A stretch of DNA of 64,000 nt from Selaginella moellendorffii (lineage: Eukaryota > Streptophyta > Lycopodiopsida > Selaginellales > Selaginellaceae): the NCBI RefSeq assembly GCF_000143415.4, contig NW_003314319.1, forward strand, positions 834,365-898,364, written 5' to 3'. A program made the translations under genes and the position numbers. Positions 25,273 through 36,900 of this stretch are shown here, one piece after another (within the stretch, counting starts at the first letter, position 1; each line of letters begins with the position of its first letter). The notes below the pieces were generated by a model. It searched no databases, was not told the origin of the DNA, and was given only the letters and a program-made list of their open reading frames with translations.

Positions 25273-25296
25273 AAGCTCTATTTCGTTAAAGTGGGA
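25273..25296 (+). repeat. Left terminal inverted repeat of the transposon
   Basis: 24 bases identical to the reverse complement of 37707-37730. Directly inside it the sequence AGTGGGA is followed 10 bases later by TCCCACT, a small hairpin. Confidence 0.95.
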
Positions 25297-25714
25297 ATTG
25301 TCATTATCCCACTTGTAAAATAAGGTTTCCAAACCTTTATATAGTATATAAATATAACAAAATTCAACTGCATTGAGGCACATGCCATTTTATTTTAAAC
25401 AAGGAAATGTCTACTCAATCACTTCTCCTCCCCCTGCCACTGCTTCACCTCTCTCTTCTCCTTGTCATCGTCGTCCAATTTCTTTCCATCCTTTTAATAT
25501 TGGCTCAGTTGCTCCGAGTCTAGGTGGAGCCCAAGTCCCCATTCAATCTTTACTTTCCCATTATTAATAAAACAACTTCGTAGACTTCCAATAACATGCT
25601 GTAACACTTCTAGTATAATGCAAATCCTCTCAAAGAATTGTCTTTTAATATTAATACAATTGCATGGAACACCATGCCATAATAAGTTACATTTTTAAAT
25701 AAATACATGCCATC

Positions 25715-26577
25715 TCAGACTGTTATTTTTTGCCTCCAACGCCTATACAATAATCTTGGAATTTCATCACTCTCCACACTATCAGGATTTAAACCCAATA
25801 GTAATGCCATCTCTTCTCTAATACGTCCACGCTCATGTTCAGTGGTCGAAGAACCCATCCGGTTGAGCAGATTATGGAGATGCGGATAGTGCTTGGCTAG
25901 ACAATATACATGCCATAAATGATGACTGGTGTCTGTCCGATCAAATGGCTTCTGATATACCGTTCCATCTGCCATTTGGTTGATTTCTGCAGCCACCTCC
26001 TGGACTGGCCGGTTCTCTATCACCATCGCTCCAAGCCGTTTTGCAAGGTCCCCCAGAACATACGGTTTCTTCTCCCTAGTTTCCATACTGCAAGAGATGG
26101 GGTGCACTGCATATGTGTGCGTGTTCGCTGCAGTTTTAATCGGCGAGTCATCGATGATGAGGATTTCACTTGAGCTAGCAGTCCGGTTCATCACTACAGC
26201 CTCTGGCTTGACGAAGATGGGCTTGCTACCCCTCACATGGACCATAGTCAAGCAATCCTCCTGCGTTAGGAGAAAGTCAAATGGTAATATTACTCGCGTC
26301 TGATCGTGCATCATCTGTAGCAACGTTAATGCATTGTGGCGCATCATGGATGTCCAAACTCCCAATTGCAAATTGAACCCGGCCCTCTGTTTTAAGTGTC
26401 GCATGGTCATTATTAGATCCCGCAGTTTCTCCCGTGTGATTAATGTGAATCTGTCTCTTTTGACCAACTTGCGACCGCAGGCTTTGGAGGGTGCAATGAC
26501 ATTCGAGGACGAGCCACGCTCATGGGAGAAAAGGACACCGTTCAGATCAAAAACGATACAGTACCTTCGCCGTGACT
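25715..26577 (-). CDS. Last exon: FCP1/NIF-type HAD phosphatase-like domain
   Basis: The exon starts after a TTTCAG acceptor with SRRRYCIVFDLNGVLF. HAD motif I is normally D-x-D-G-T; here the second aspartate is asparagine (DLNGV). Motif II (WTS), the motif III lysine and motif IV (DDSP) are present. DLNG variants occur in some plant FCP1-like proteins (family knowledge), so loss of activity cannot be assumed. A C-terminal tail rich in H, L and R follows and ends RRWRQKITV. The same exon end is duplicated at 49206-49635. Confidence 0.75.
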
Positions 26578-29500
26578 CTGAAATGAAATGCGTCAGCATA
26601 AAAAATGGTACAAGTCAATTTTACCATCTACAATATTAGCGAATGTTGCTCCCGATGGTCGTTGAGAGGGTTTTGGTCGAGGAAACGTGAAGGGCGGAAA
26701 TACTCTCCTCTGCAATGTGGGGTCAATCGCATCCGATGGCGTGTGGGCACATGCCATTTCAGCTGTAGACTCTGGTACAACTGGCTCAACAGTGGCATGG
26801 GGTGGTTCCGATGGCGTGTGATCACACGCCATTTCAGCTGGTGCCTCCGTTGGCAAAGTGGACATGACCGAACAAGCAGCAGGGGCGGTGTAGGGAGGTT
26901 CCAACGGCGCGTAGTCAGACGATTGGGCACACGTTGAGTCCATTGGAAATGAGGATACGACCGGCTCGGCGGCTGGGGCGGCCTCATGTGGGTCCAATGG
27001 CGCCTGGTCACCGTCAGTTGGATACGTGGACAAGATTGACTCAGTGGTATGGGCAGCATCAAGTGGAGCGTGGTCAGCTTGCTTGGCGTTGATATGGATA
27101 GTAGCCTCCACCAGCTCTGATGACTCTTGCAGCCAAGTAGAGTCCACTGGCGGATCCATATGCATGTCCAAATATCTCCCTTCGATTGAGATGGTATCCT
27201 CCCGTGCTACTAAAAACAAACTCATTAGCACATTGAATCGACTATACTGTATTTACCATCAACTGCTATTGAGGAACTAGGACCGATATCACTTGAGCGC
27301 ACTGCTGATTCTGAAGGATTGGACATACGTTTCGACCCTTGCTTGGCACTATCCTTCCTCGACACTAAAGGCTAGAGTTTGTAAATTCAACTGAATAATC
27401 TCTACTTACCATTTGCTCTGCGACCTACATGGACAATGTTAGAAATGGTAAAAGGTTAGGAATGGATGTATTATTATTTACCTGATGGTTTGTCTTGTAT
27501 GACCTTCCTCCGCCGCTCTTTGGCCACCTCAGGCTGGCCATCGTCGTCATCATCGTCGTCGTCGTTATTGTGATCGTCACCATTGTGAGGACCATCCAAG
27601 TCCTCTTCGTCCTCCTCTTCTTTGTCCTCCTCTTCTTTGTCCTCCTCTTCGTCCTTCTGCTCTTCTTGCTCATTATCTTTCTCTGGCTCCTCATCCCCCT
27701 CCTGCATTTCTTCCATAGGCTGCTCAGGCTGGATGGCTTGTTCTTCCAGGACCATCTTGGGAAAATCATCTGGCCGAGTCTCCATCTCAAAATACAAGAC
27801 ATCCATAGCTTGTTTTAGTGCGTGACCTAGGACCGTATCCTCACCCGACTGTCTTAACATGGTTTCTGCACGTTCTTGCACCCTTCGAAGACGACGAGAT
27901 GAGAAAAACGTGGCCCTGCCTTGAAAAGCTTCCCTCATCCATTGTACCTCTCCATTGAGATTGGGGAAGGGGAGTCCGCCATAGGAATCTGAGTCATGAG
28001 GTGGTGACTGCCTGCTTTCACTCAGCCCTTGATCTGCAATGAATGGCATGAGCACACACGCCATAACCGCGAGGCATTACCTATCATCNNNNNNNNNNNN
28101 NNNNNNNNNNNNNNNNNNNNNNNNNNNNNNNNNNNNNNNNNNNNNNNNNNNNNNNNNNNNNNNNNNNNNNNNNNNNNNNNNNNNNNNNAATCAAACGCCT
28201 CTGATCTCGACGACTGTCCAACGTGCTTTCGCTTTTTATGACCACTGTCAGTTTGAGCTTGGCTGGTGCTTGCCTGTTTTGCCTTTGAAGAAGTTTCTCC
28301 TGCAAGGAATGGCATGAGACCACACGCCATTGCAAATATAATTTGTACCTCCTTTTTTCCTATTGCTTTTCTGTTTGTCCTTCTTCGATGCGCCACCAGT
28401 GCGCTTTTTAGTCCTCGTGTCTAAATATTCACAACGATCTATAATCAAAATGGCGTGAGGCCTCACGTGACCTTACCTTGTGCAGGTTGTGAGCTCGGCC
28501 CAACATGGGTATCTTCAAAAGTAGCTGTTAACGCCGTTTCAGCATCTGGGGGTGGCCACGCTCCTGCATACAGAGCTTGTGAGATAACATTTAAACTTAA
28601 AGTGTGTACTCACCAGGTTCGCAGAGAAGATACTGTTTTTCTTTGGCAACTGTAATTATATGCTCCATTGAAGTCATCTCTTCAATGGAGTTTGTCACCG
28701 CAACACAAGGGACACCCTTGAGTAGTGCGGCTCGAAAGAATAGTCCGCCGCAGTTGTACTCGACAACGCATTTGCCCTTGGAGTCGGAAGCAGATGACCC
28801 ACCCGCTATTGCGTTGAAGACCCAGCTGAGCATTTCCCATGCTGCACCTGGAGCTTTCTTTGGATTCGAAAGCTCCATAGCCGTCTTCAGTTCCTCAGGC
28901 ACGGGTAAATTGACCTCCCTCAGATCAATTCGATTGGCCTTGTCGAACGAAGCTGGGAAGTCACTCCAGTCCCACTCTGCTGCAGGACCAATAACAAGGG
29001 CGAGTGTGAAGATGCGGACATTCGTCGGTATCTTCTTCTTAGCCATTATCCCATGGATCTCCCGCATCTCCTTGCCTTTCAACCGAGCCTTCACCTCGTT
29101 CAAGGCCTTCCAGAACTTGTGATAGGATTCGGAGTCGTAGATCATATAGTGGACTGAAGATTCCACCTCCGCAAGTCCCACCATTAAGTCAATGATGGAG
29201 CTGACTTCGTCTGCATGAGTGATCTCCTCGTTTGTGAAGTCCATCACACAAAAGATGTTCTTGACCTGCTCATCTCCGCGGGAAACGATGCTCCTCCACC
29301 TTTGATCCTCATCCGAATTCAAGTATACCCGGTAAGGTTCTCGATAGGCCTCTGCTGCGGGGTCGAGCTGTTTCTGAAGCCGGCGGTCGACATCAATCTT
29401 AATGAAATTTGGATACTGATCCAACTTCTCAGCTTTACTTTTCGTGGCATCCCGCAGCAGATCGATGAACTTGGGGGCCCCCTTCACGTACTCGTCGATG

Positions 29501-31280
29501 TCTTCATTTGACAACTCCAGCGCTTCCATCATCTCTTGCGTGGTGTCGATGCTCACCCTCTCCACGGCCACTTGCTCGAAGATCCAATCCTTCAATAGCG
29601 CACGAGCTCTCAGAGTCGTGCACAAGTCCTCGTATGTCACAATATGGCCGGGAGTCATTTTGGTCTTGTTGAAGACAACCTCACCACGTAGAAGAGCATT
29701 AACCACTGTCAGAAGGTCGTCGTCGTCTAGAGACCGCGAGAAACGCAAGGCGTTGAGCTTCAAATCATTGGGCTTCCGGCCGTCCTCCACACCCATTGAG
29801 TTTGGCAACTCCCCGTCATGGTACCTCCTCAGCACATCTACCCATTTGTCAAAAACAACTTTTGTTGCGAGTAGAATGTTATGGATGCTGAGTGTGTCAT
29901 TGACCCCCAGTGTTTTCGAGAGAAGACTCGAGAATTCCTGCAATGGAAATGGCGTGAGGCCACATGCTATGCCACATGCAACGAGGCTTACCTGCCAGGC
30001 GCTAGTTGCTAGTGCACGTCCTTGTCCTGGTTTTTGTGGCTTCTTCAGTTGAACCCAGAGCTTCCGTGTTCGTGCCAATGTCTCGTGCAGACCCGATTTG
30101 TAGCACGTTTCTTGCTTGACATTCTGCGCGTGGGAGATGTATATGATAGATCGGAGGGGCGAGTTGCCTTTTATCAGGCGGACAACTCTTGTCTTGAAGA
30201 CTTTCTTCACCTCCTCGCCCACCATAATATCCACAACTATCTCTTGCATCGCCAAGCTAGAATGCTGCCCGGAGACGGCATAGAACCGGATGTTCTGATC
30301 GTCCAACACCTTCCTATTGATCAAGTCTGGAAACCTCGTCTCGCCCTTCATTGTTCGGTAGTAGGGGATCACGTCTGCGATGTCGGGTGTTACTGGACTT
30401 GCCAGCATCTTCTGCTTCAGTTTCTCCACCCACTCATCAGATACTAGCCTGTGGTTGTATTTGCTTTGGATGTCGATACGGCTCACGTCGATTGTATATA
30501 CATTGTTGGAATAGTAACAAGTACTATTATCTGCGACGATTTTTGCTGCCTCTTCTTGCTCTTTCTGCTCTTTGCGGCTCTTCTTTTTGGTGGGTGTAGT
30601 GTTCGAACCCGAGGCAATGGCATCACTGAGTAGCTTCTTTTTTGGAGCAGGAGAGTCGGACGTCGGCTTGAGCTTGACCACCCTTTTCTGCTTTGAGGTA
30701 GTTTCCAGATCGACCCCCTTCCCCTTTGCTTCGCGAACTGGAGTCACTCTCAACGGCTCAATGTTGGAATATAGTTTTTGAACATCGCCGTAGGTGAGGT
30801 CCGTGGATTCCATGTGATCTTCATAGACCCGCAGCGTCTTTGAAATTGTGGGCCTCCTGGACAACCTCTCCCTAGCTCCCTCTAGGAATTCCTCATAGCC
30901 GCTGCCCCCCTCCGGGAAGCCGCTAGGATGTGCAAGGTGGATCTTGAAGGCAGACGCTGTCTCTACCACAAGTGCCAGTCCATATTCTTGCATGGAACTG
31001 CATGGAGTGTCTGTCACTTGGATGAGGATCCCCATGCATTCTTTTCTCCCACCATCTGTGTTGTACAGCCTCAGATCCTCGCCTTCTATCCCGAAAGTCC
31101 AACTGGTGAGCTCCTCCCCCTTCTCTGCATCCACATTGACAGTGGCTGGAAGAAGAACGCAATTCCTCGCCTGTTCAGAAATGCACAACAATTAGAGCTG
31201 ACAGATGAAAAGCTAGTAGCTGGAAATAACGTGAGGCCACACGCCATTCACCACTGCATCAGATGTCTTGAGGCTGCATC
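25715..31280 (-). CDS. Multi-exon gene: ParB/sulfiredoxin-like domain fused to FCP1-type HAD domain
   Basis: I read one spliced gene. Main exons: 29992-31170, 28614-29937, 28477-28563, then exons through 26625-27209 and the last at 25715-26577. Introns of 38-54 bp with GT...AG ends join them in frame (for example 29938-29991, 28564-28613, 27210-27256, 26578-26624). The ParB-like domain lies at about 30495-30156: an IDVSRIDI strand, a VEKLKQKM helix and YAVSGQHSSLAMQEIV in the place of the ParB/Srx G-x-H-R loop. A Lys-rich linker precedes it. The middle is acidic (long E/D runs near 27600) and has repeats built on APLEPP. The C-terminus has HAD motifs: FDLNGVLF, VWTSMM, a KP lysine and LIIDDSP. 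A 100-N gap (28089-28188) cuts one exon. The N-terminal exon is uncertain; an exon at 31252-31280 fits, and a frame up to 31812 may supply the start. Likely nuclear; function in transposition, DNA binding or CTD-like dephosphorylation is inference. Confidence 0.7.
28034..28476 (-). other. Three mini-introns each containing the 22-bp palindrome
   Basis: Introns 28439-28476 (38 bp), 28300-28347 (48 bp) and 28034-28080 (47 bp) have GT...AG ends on the minus strand and each is roughly half filled by the palindrome (28450, 28309, 28043). A fourth is 29938-29991 (54 bp, palindrome at 29949). The palindrome ends 9-11 bases before the exon in all four, and three of them finish GCCATT-C-x-TTGCAG. Splicing is inferred from frame continuity, not from transcripts. 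Confidence 0.65.
28089..28188. other. Assembly gap (100 N)
   Basis: The gap lies in the ParB/HAD gene between the exon ending in EAFD and the intron at 28034-28080. The number of missing bases is unknown, 100 being a usual placeholder. Confidence 0.99.
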
Positions 31281-31812
31281 CTAAGATGGCGTGAGGCTAC
31301 ACGCCATCTGTAACCGGACTGCACTCGAGAGCCCAATCGGTGCATGCCAATGTTGCTACTGAATGGCATGTGGCCTCATGCCATTTTCTACTTGGCCTAA
31401 AAGACTTACCATTTGAAGCCGAATGGAGGCGTGACAACCGGACTCGCTGGCGAATGTGCACTGTGTGTGCAGCGGATTGTAGCAGCAAGGCTACTCTGCC
31501 ACTTACAGTTGGAGAGTGGCGCTGAAATCTCCTGGGACGCCAAGTGGGCTGCGTGTGGGTGGCGGAGTGGGCGGCGGAGTTGGCGGCGAAGTTACAAACT
31601 GGGTGTGTCTTGAAGTGGACGCCGATGCACACGAGCGCGATGCGAGCACGAGTGGACGCCGATGCACACGAGAAACCTGTAGAGAAGTGGGAGCGCGAGT
31701 GGGAGCGCGATGCGAGCGCGAGTGGGAGCGCGATGCGAGCGCGAGTACGAAGCAAAATGCAAAACCTAACCTCACACGCGCGAAATGTCACGACGGTTGG
31801 TAATCCCGCCAC
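31281..31812 (-). other. Possible 5' exons/leader of the ParB/HAD gene, repeat-rich
   Basis: A 171-codon minus-strand frame starts at 31812 and contains Arg/Ser/His-rich repeats from a GAGCGCGAGTGGGAGCGCGA array (about 31620-31745). A donor-like AAATGGTAAGT at about 31410 is followed by two palindromes (31363, 31286) and a TCTTAG acceptor before the 31252-31280 exon. The repeats make the frame unreliable, so this may be leader rather than protein. Confidence 0.35.
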
Positions 31813-33660
31813 GTCATCATTTCTCGGACTTGGGCGCCACCATTAATTTCTGGATCGGCGCGCGCATGCGTGAAATCCAAAAGAAATCCGCAACGTCATC
31901 ATTCCTCGGACTGCATGCACGCGAAATCCAAAAGAAAGATCATGATTGGGATATCATTTAATACCCTCGCTATATTTATACCATGCATGATTGGATATTC
32001 CAAAGCATCTTGTATTTCCAAAAATGCCAGATGTTCAGCTAAATAAATTGTCAGAGGATTTGATGTGACGTTCAAGCATGTGGGCTCATGCAATTTTGAA
32101 CCAAAAAATGCACCAAAAAATGCTCGGCGTCATCTGGCGTTATCTCTTGAATGGCGTGGGGCCGCATGCCATTTTCAGGAGCACATAGGAGTATATTCCT
32201 AGAATATTCTGACACGCGCGAGATTGTTTTGAGTTTCCTGGAGATCCAACCGTTAGATCGCAACTAGATTTTACAGAATGGTATACAATGTCCTTCTTGA
32301 TGACCCTGCAAAGAAGCATCTCGATCGGACACCACATGAGACCACACGAGCCTTACAATGTTTCAGGGGCATTTGCCATAGATCCGACCGTTATTTTGCT
32401 CCAAGATTCTACAGTTTGGTGTGCATTGACCTTTCCATCGACACTGCAAAGGGACATCACAATCAGATGCGGGATCACAAGAAACCAACTTCACTAACTC
32501 TAGTTTCACCAAGATCTACGTAAGGAGTTATGAAATGAAAGGACCCTCTCTATTGAAATGTGTTTATGGTCCTAAGGGCATTGTGACATATCAAAGGATT
32601 TTGCATCAAGTTCTGTATTTGCATGTTTATCAAGCTACTGAATTGCTAAACCCTAAACCCTAAACCCTAACCCTAAACATGTGGCAAATGCTGCGTGAAG
32701 AAAGATGCCCTTTCTGGGCAAATGCTGTAAGAGGCAGATGCCGAGCAGATGTATCTCAGGCTAGCGAAGGGGATAAACGAAAGCTAGCTATAAACATGAC
32801 GGGATGCAAATAGATTACTAGGCTGGTCCTGCGAAAATCAAAAACCATAATTGAAAACATTGAAAATGCAAAAAGAAAGGTTTATAATATTTTTGAATTT
32901 TAAGCAACCAAAGGAATGTAAGTAGGGCATGTGTTTGTAAGTTTAAAAATGCCTCAGCCATATAAATTCCCAAGTAAATAAAGTTGTTTCTATTTTTGGT
33001 ACAGGTAAACTTTATAGCGTGTGGGCTCATGCAATTTTGAACCCAAAAATGCACCAAAAGATGCTCGACTAGCATTATTCTTTGAATGGCATGTGGCATT
33101 ATATTGCCATAAATGGACGTACACACACAGCATAATTATTCCTTTACACGGCGAATAATCTTGGCGCGGATCGCTGACATGGCATGGCAAAGTTCGAATC
33201 ACTGACATGGCACAGCTGGATCGAGGCAAGGACATGATGTGACAAAGTTCAACCTCCGACAGCAAAGTCTAGAAGCTACTCAGTTTGAAATTTGTCAGAG
33301 GAATCATAAGATCTGGTTTGTCAGAGGATTTGATGTGACGTTCAAGCGTGTGTTATTTTTGAATTCTCGAACTCATTCCTAGGTCTATCATTTTTGTGCG
33401 CCGTGTTCTTGGTTCCGCTGAGCGCAGTGAGCGCTGCTTGTGTAAGCGGCGTTGTGAGCTGTGGTTTATGCGTCTACGAGCGATTGCGGCATTGCGAGCG
33501 CCATTGCGAGCGGCAGTTTATGCGAGTGGCAGTTTGTGCGAGCGGCGCTACGAGCAGTTGCGGTGTTGCGAGCGGCGCTACGAGTAGTTGCGGTGTTGCG
33601 AGCGGCACTGTCTTTGGTGTGGCTACCGCTTCCTCTTGATATTCGGCACTTGTGCTTCCT
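31813..33660. promoter_or_regulatory. Divergent intergenic region between the two transposon genes
   Basis: About 1.85 kb without a convincing frame. It holds a CCCTAAA run (32646-32678), a 27-bp sequence repeated at 32051 and 33323 (AGGATTTGATGTGACGTTCAAGC), a GGGCTCATGCAATTTTGAAC block at 32083 and 33022, a palindrome copy at 32151, and a GC-rich array at 33430-33612 built from GCGAGCGGC. Both genes point away from it, so it most likely contains both promoters. Confidence 0.6.
32646..32678. repeat. Telomere-type CCCTAAA run (telo-box)
   Basis: Four to five units of CCCTAAA, one of them shortened to CCCTAA. In plants the AAACCCTA telo-box is a common promoter motif of genes active in dividing cells (family knowledge); its location between divergent genes fits that. 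An interstitial telomere scar is the alternative. Confidence 0.8.
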
Positions 33661-33971
33661 GGTATGTTCACCATGGAATGGTTTAGGACCACATTTAGAA
33701 ATGGCATGAGGCCACATGCCATCTTGGGCCCTTGCAATTTCATGGCTAGCGTATTGTCATGTATGTTTTTACTTGCCTGCAGCTGTGTGTATATCAAGAT
33801 GGCATGAGGCCTCATGCCAATTTTGTGAATGCGAAATTTCATGTGGGTGTCAATAGCATGTTTGAATAATGGCATGTGGCCTCATGCTATTGAGGTTGTT
33901 TGGTATGTTATGATTTAGGCCATTCTCCAATCATTTTTTGTATGGTCTTAACTTCTTTTCTGCACTTTCAG
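33661..33971 (+). other. Probable 5' leader intron of the transposase gene, with three palindromes
   Basis: CCTG|GTATGTTC at 33660 looks like a donor and CACTTTCAG at 33971 like an acceptor, one base before the ATG region. Palindromes start at 33701, 33799 and 33869. No transcript evidence is available. Confidence 0.5.
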
Positions 33972-33972
33972 A

Positions 33973-36900
33973 ATGGCCTTCAGGGTTGGGGAAAAGGTTT
34001 ACATTTTGAATGGTGGGAAGAGAGTTGCAAAAGGGACCCTTGTGTCTATGGATCGGAACTTTGTTATACACTGTCAAAGGCTTGGGGAAGGCAATGCTGC
34101 TGTATCAGTAGAGACTGTCTTCGATGGGAATGTGGTCGCTATTGAACGAGGAGAGATGGTCGTCGGGGTAAAAGTTGTTGTTGCCTTGAAAAATCTTCAG
34201 AAGAAAGCAGATGTTGGGGACAGCGCAAGTGCGACGCATGTTCCCTCCGTGGATCTTAAGAACCGTGCTACATGGATTCAGGCAAAGGTGTTTCTAAACA
34301 ACCCCGAAGGGGAGGTGGTAGCTGAGGGCTTAGCCACAGTTGTCGATCCAAGAGATGCGGTTGCTAATCAAGAATTGGGCTGGGATGATATTGGAGTTGC
34401 AATTTTAGAGGTTGTTGACACAGAAGAAAACAGTCTGACTATTGGAAGCATTGTGCGGTGGAAATTGAGGCATTTAGTGTTTGAGAATGTGAAGGATTCA
34501 CAATCAAACACCACTACAACTGATGACAGAACATCTCTTCATGGGAAAAGAAAGTACACCTTCCTACAGCGCAGCCAAAGGGATCTGAGCAACGAACCGA
34601 AAAGGCAGAAAATGGCGATGGAGGTTCGAATGGTCTCGACAGTTGCTTGTTGCAAGAGGAGGTGCTGTCAACATGCTGATTGGGATGCTATTGAAGAGGA
34701 GAGAGCAAGATACAAGACATTGTCCTGGAAGGCAGCTCGCAATTTTGTGTATGAGGCATTACGGTCATCTGTTGATGCTTCAGAACATCAGGTGGGGGGC
34801 ATGGTCTTCCAGAGGGGTTTGGTCTGCATGAAGGCATGGAGAATCATTTATGGAGTCCCTCGAACCACATTCTACAGAATCAAAACTGAGTTCGAGGAAC
34901 AAAGGGTTCAACAGGCAGTCCATGGGAACGACGGTACGCACAAAACCAGGGGTCATGTTGTATATGGAGAGGCAATCTTCAAGAGGTTTGTCGAGACATG
35001 TAGCGAGCAGCAACCACATAAAACCCGCCTCTTGGAAGATGGAACACGAGACACCCAACAAGTTCTCCCTTCCATGTATACCAAGGGGGCCATATTGGAA
35101 GATGTGAATCGGGAACTCCAGAGTAATGGCTACAGGAAGCTGAGCCAATCTAGATTTAGTAGATTGTGGAGCAACAGGTTCAGGGATGTGAGTATAGGAA
35201 AGTACTCCAGCTTTTCAAAGTGTGACGAGTGCACTGCTATCAAAATGGCTTTGTCGAAGAATTCTTGCAGCGCTCAAGAGCGAGAGACGTTGGTTAGAAG
35301 GCGGCTCGACCACAACATCGAGCAGAGAAGCTGCAGGACTGCATATTATCATAACAGGATTCTCTCCATGGAGAGACCTGACTCTTACCTCTGCATCATC
35401 CACAACAAAATGGATCAGAAAAAGACGTGCTTACCTCGACTCAATCCTGCCCCCAAGGCAATCTCTTCATCCATGCAGCTGCCTGTGTCTCTGTTTGGCA
35501 TAATCGCTCATGGGCATGGTGCCCAGAACTATGGGAACTTCTTTGTGCCTCTATGGGGTGGCGGGGGTGCAAACATGATGATTGCGTCCTTAGCAAAACA
35601 CTTAAGGTCTCTGCAAAGTGCGCAGACTGAGCTGAACGGCCAACCCTTGCATAAGGCCCTTGTCGATCGAACCCCATACAGGGTTCAGCTGGAGGAGGAG
35701 CAAAGGCTTGCAGTATCGCGTGGGGCCCCATGCCATCCTAGTGAATATGTTGGCCGTCAGATTGTAGGGTTATCACGTGAGGCCTCATGCCATTACGACG
35801 AGGCTGGTCGCCCGGTGAATGCACAGCCTCATCCAAACGAAGCAGAATCTCAAGGAAGTTCTTGCGGCCGATGTGGCCTTCCACCCCATCTTCTGCTCCA
35901 AACAGACAATGCTGGCAGTGAGAACAAAAACATGTACGTCTTCGCGTACTTGGCGATGCTTGTTGCCAAAGGCATATTTGAAACGGTTACACTTGGCTTT
36001 CTCATGGTTGGGCACACTCATGAAGACGTCGATGCCATGTTCAGTCACCTGGCAGAGTCCCTCCGGCGATCCAATGTCCTCACCCTCCCACAACTCTACG
36101 ATGAATTCCAAAATTGCATCAAAGGCACTGTTGAAGCTGCACTTGTGACAGAGGTTCCAGACTTTAAGGGGTTTGTAAGAGGCTACATCAGGGACGGATC
36201 CGAAACGCTGATTGGCCACTCCAAGCCTCTTCAGTTTCATTTCAGCATGCGTGACGGTGCTCCAGTGATGAGGTACAAGATGAGAGAATGGGACACAGTG
36301 TGGCTGCCAGTGGATGGCATTGAACTCTTCAAGAGAGATCCCATAATTGGGGAACCTATGATTCCTCAGGGTTCCCCACGGCCGATGCACCCGGATGGAC
36401 TCAAAGACCAGGAAAGTATAGTGGCCGGGATTAGACAGCATATTGCCTTCTGGAAGAGGGGGTTGGTGTTTGGTGGAGAATCCTATTTTAAGAGGTGCAA
36501 GCCTTTGCTCGAATACTGGGAGAAGATTATATTTGCTATCCAAAATGGGCCGGTTGTATATGAAGAATTGGAAGAGTCCTTTTGGCCAGAACCCAGAGCA
36601 CCAGATAGTAGCGGAACAATGTCCTCTGGAAATGCAGTGACAGATAACGATGTTGAGGATCACTATTGTGGGCCGAGGAACAAGAAGCCGGATTCAGCAT
36701 TCAATCCAGTACAGGTCTGCAAAGGAATGGTCGTGCTTGTCAGACCCAGTAATAAAAAACAAATGATATAGGTGGGGCGCTGCATCACTGATGCAGAGGA
36801 GGACGCGGAAACTAACTCCTTCAATGTAACTGTGGAGTGGTTCAAGCCAAGTTCCGGATATACGAAGGATTGCCTAGAAAAGAGATGGGTGCTGAATCCA

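Noticed and set aside
27495-27818. Plus-strand frame rich in V, I and L (107 codons)
   Set aside because: It is the reverse of the acidic GAG/GAC-rich exon of the ParB/HAD gene, which makes hydrophobic codons by complement.
28022-28396. Frames crossing the run of N
   Set aside because: The gap length is arbitrary, so no protein across it can be trusted.
31297-31812. 171-codon frame as certain N-terminus of the ParB/HAD protein
   Set aside because: Much of it is a GC-rich tandem array and intron phases to the next exon do not join cleanly.
33973-36771. Assignment of the transposase to Sola, KDZ or En/Spm
   Set aside because: The 4-bp duplication and motifs fit more than one group and I could not align the catalytic core by eye; left unassigned.
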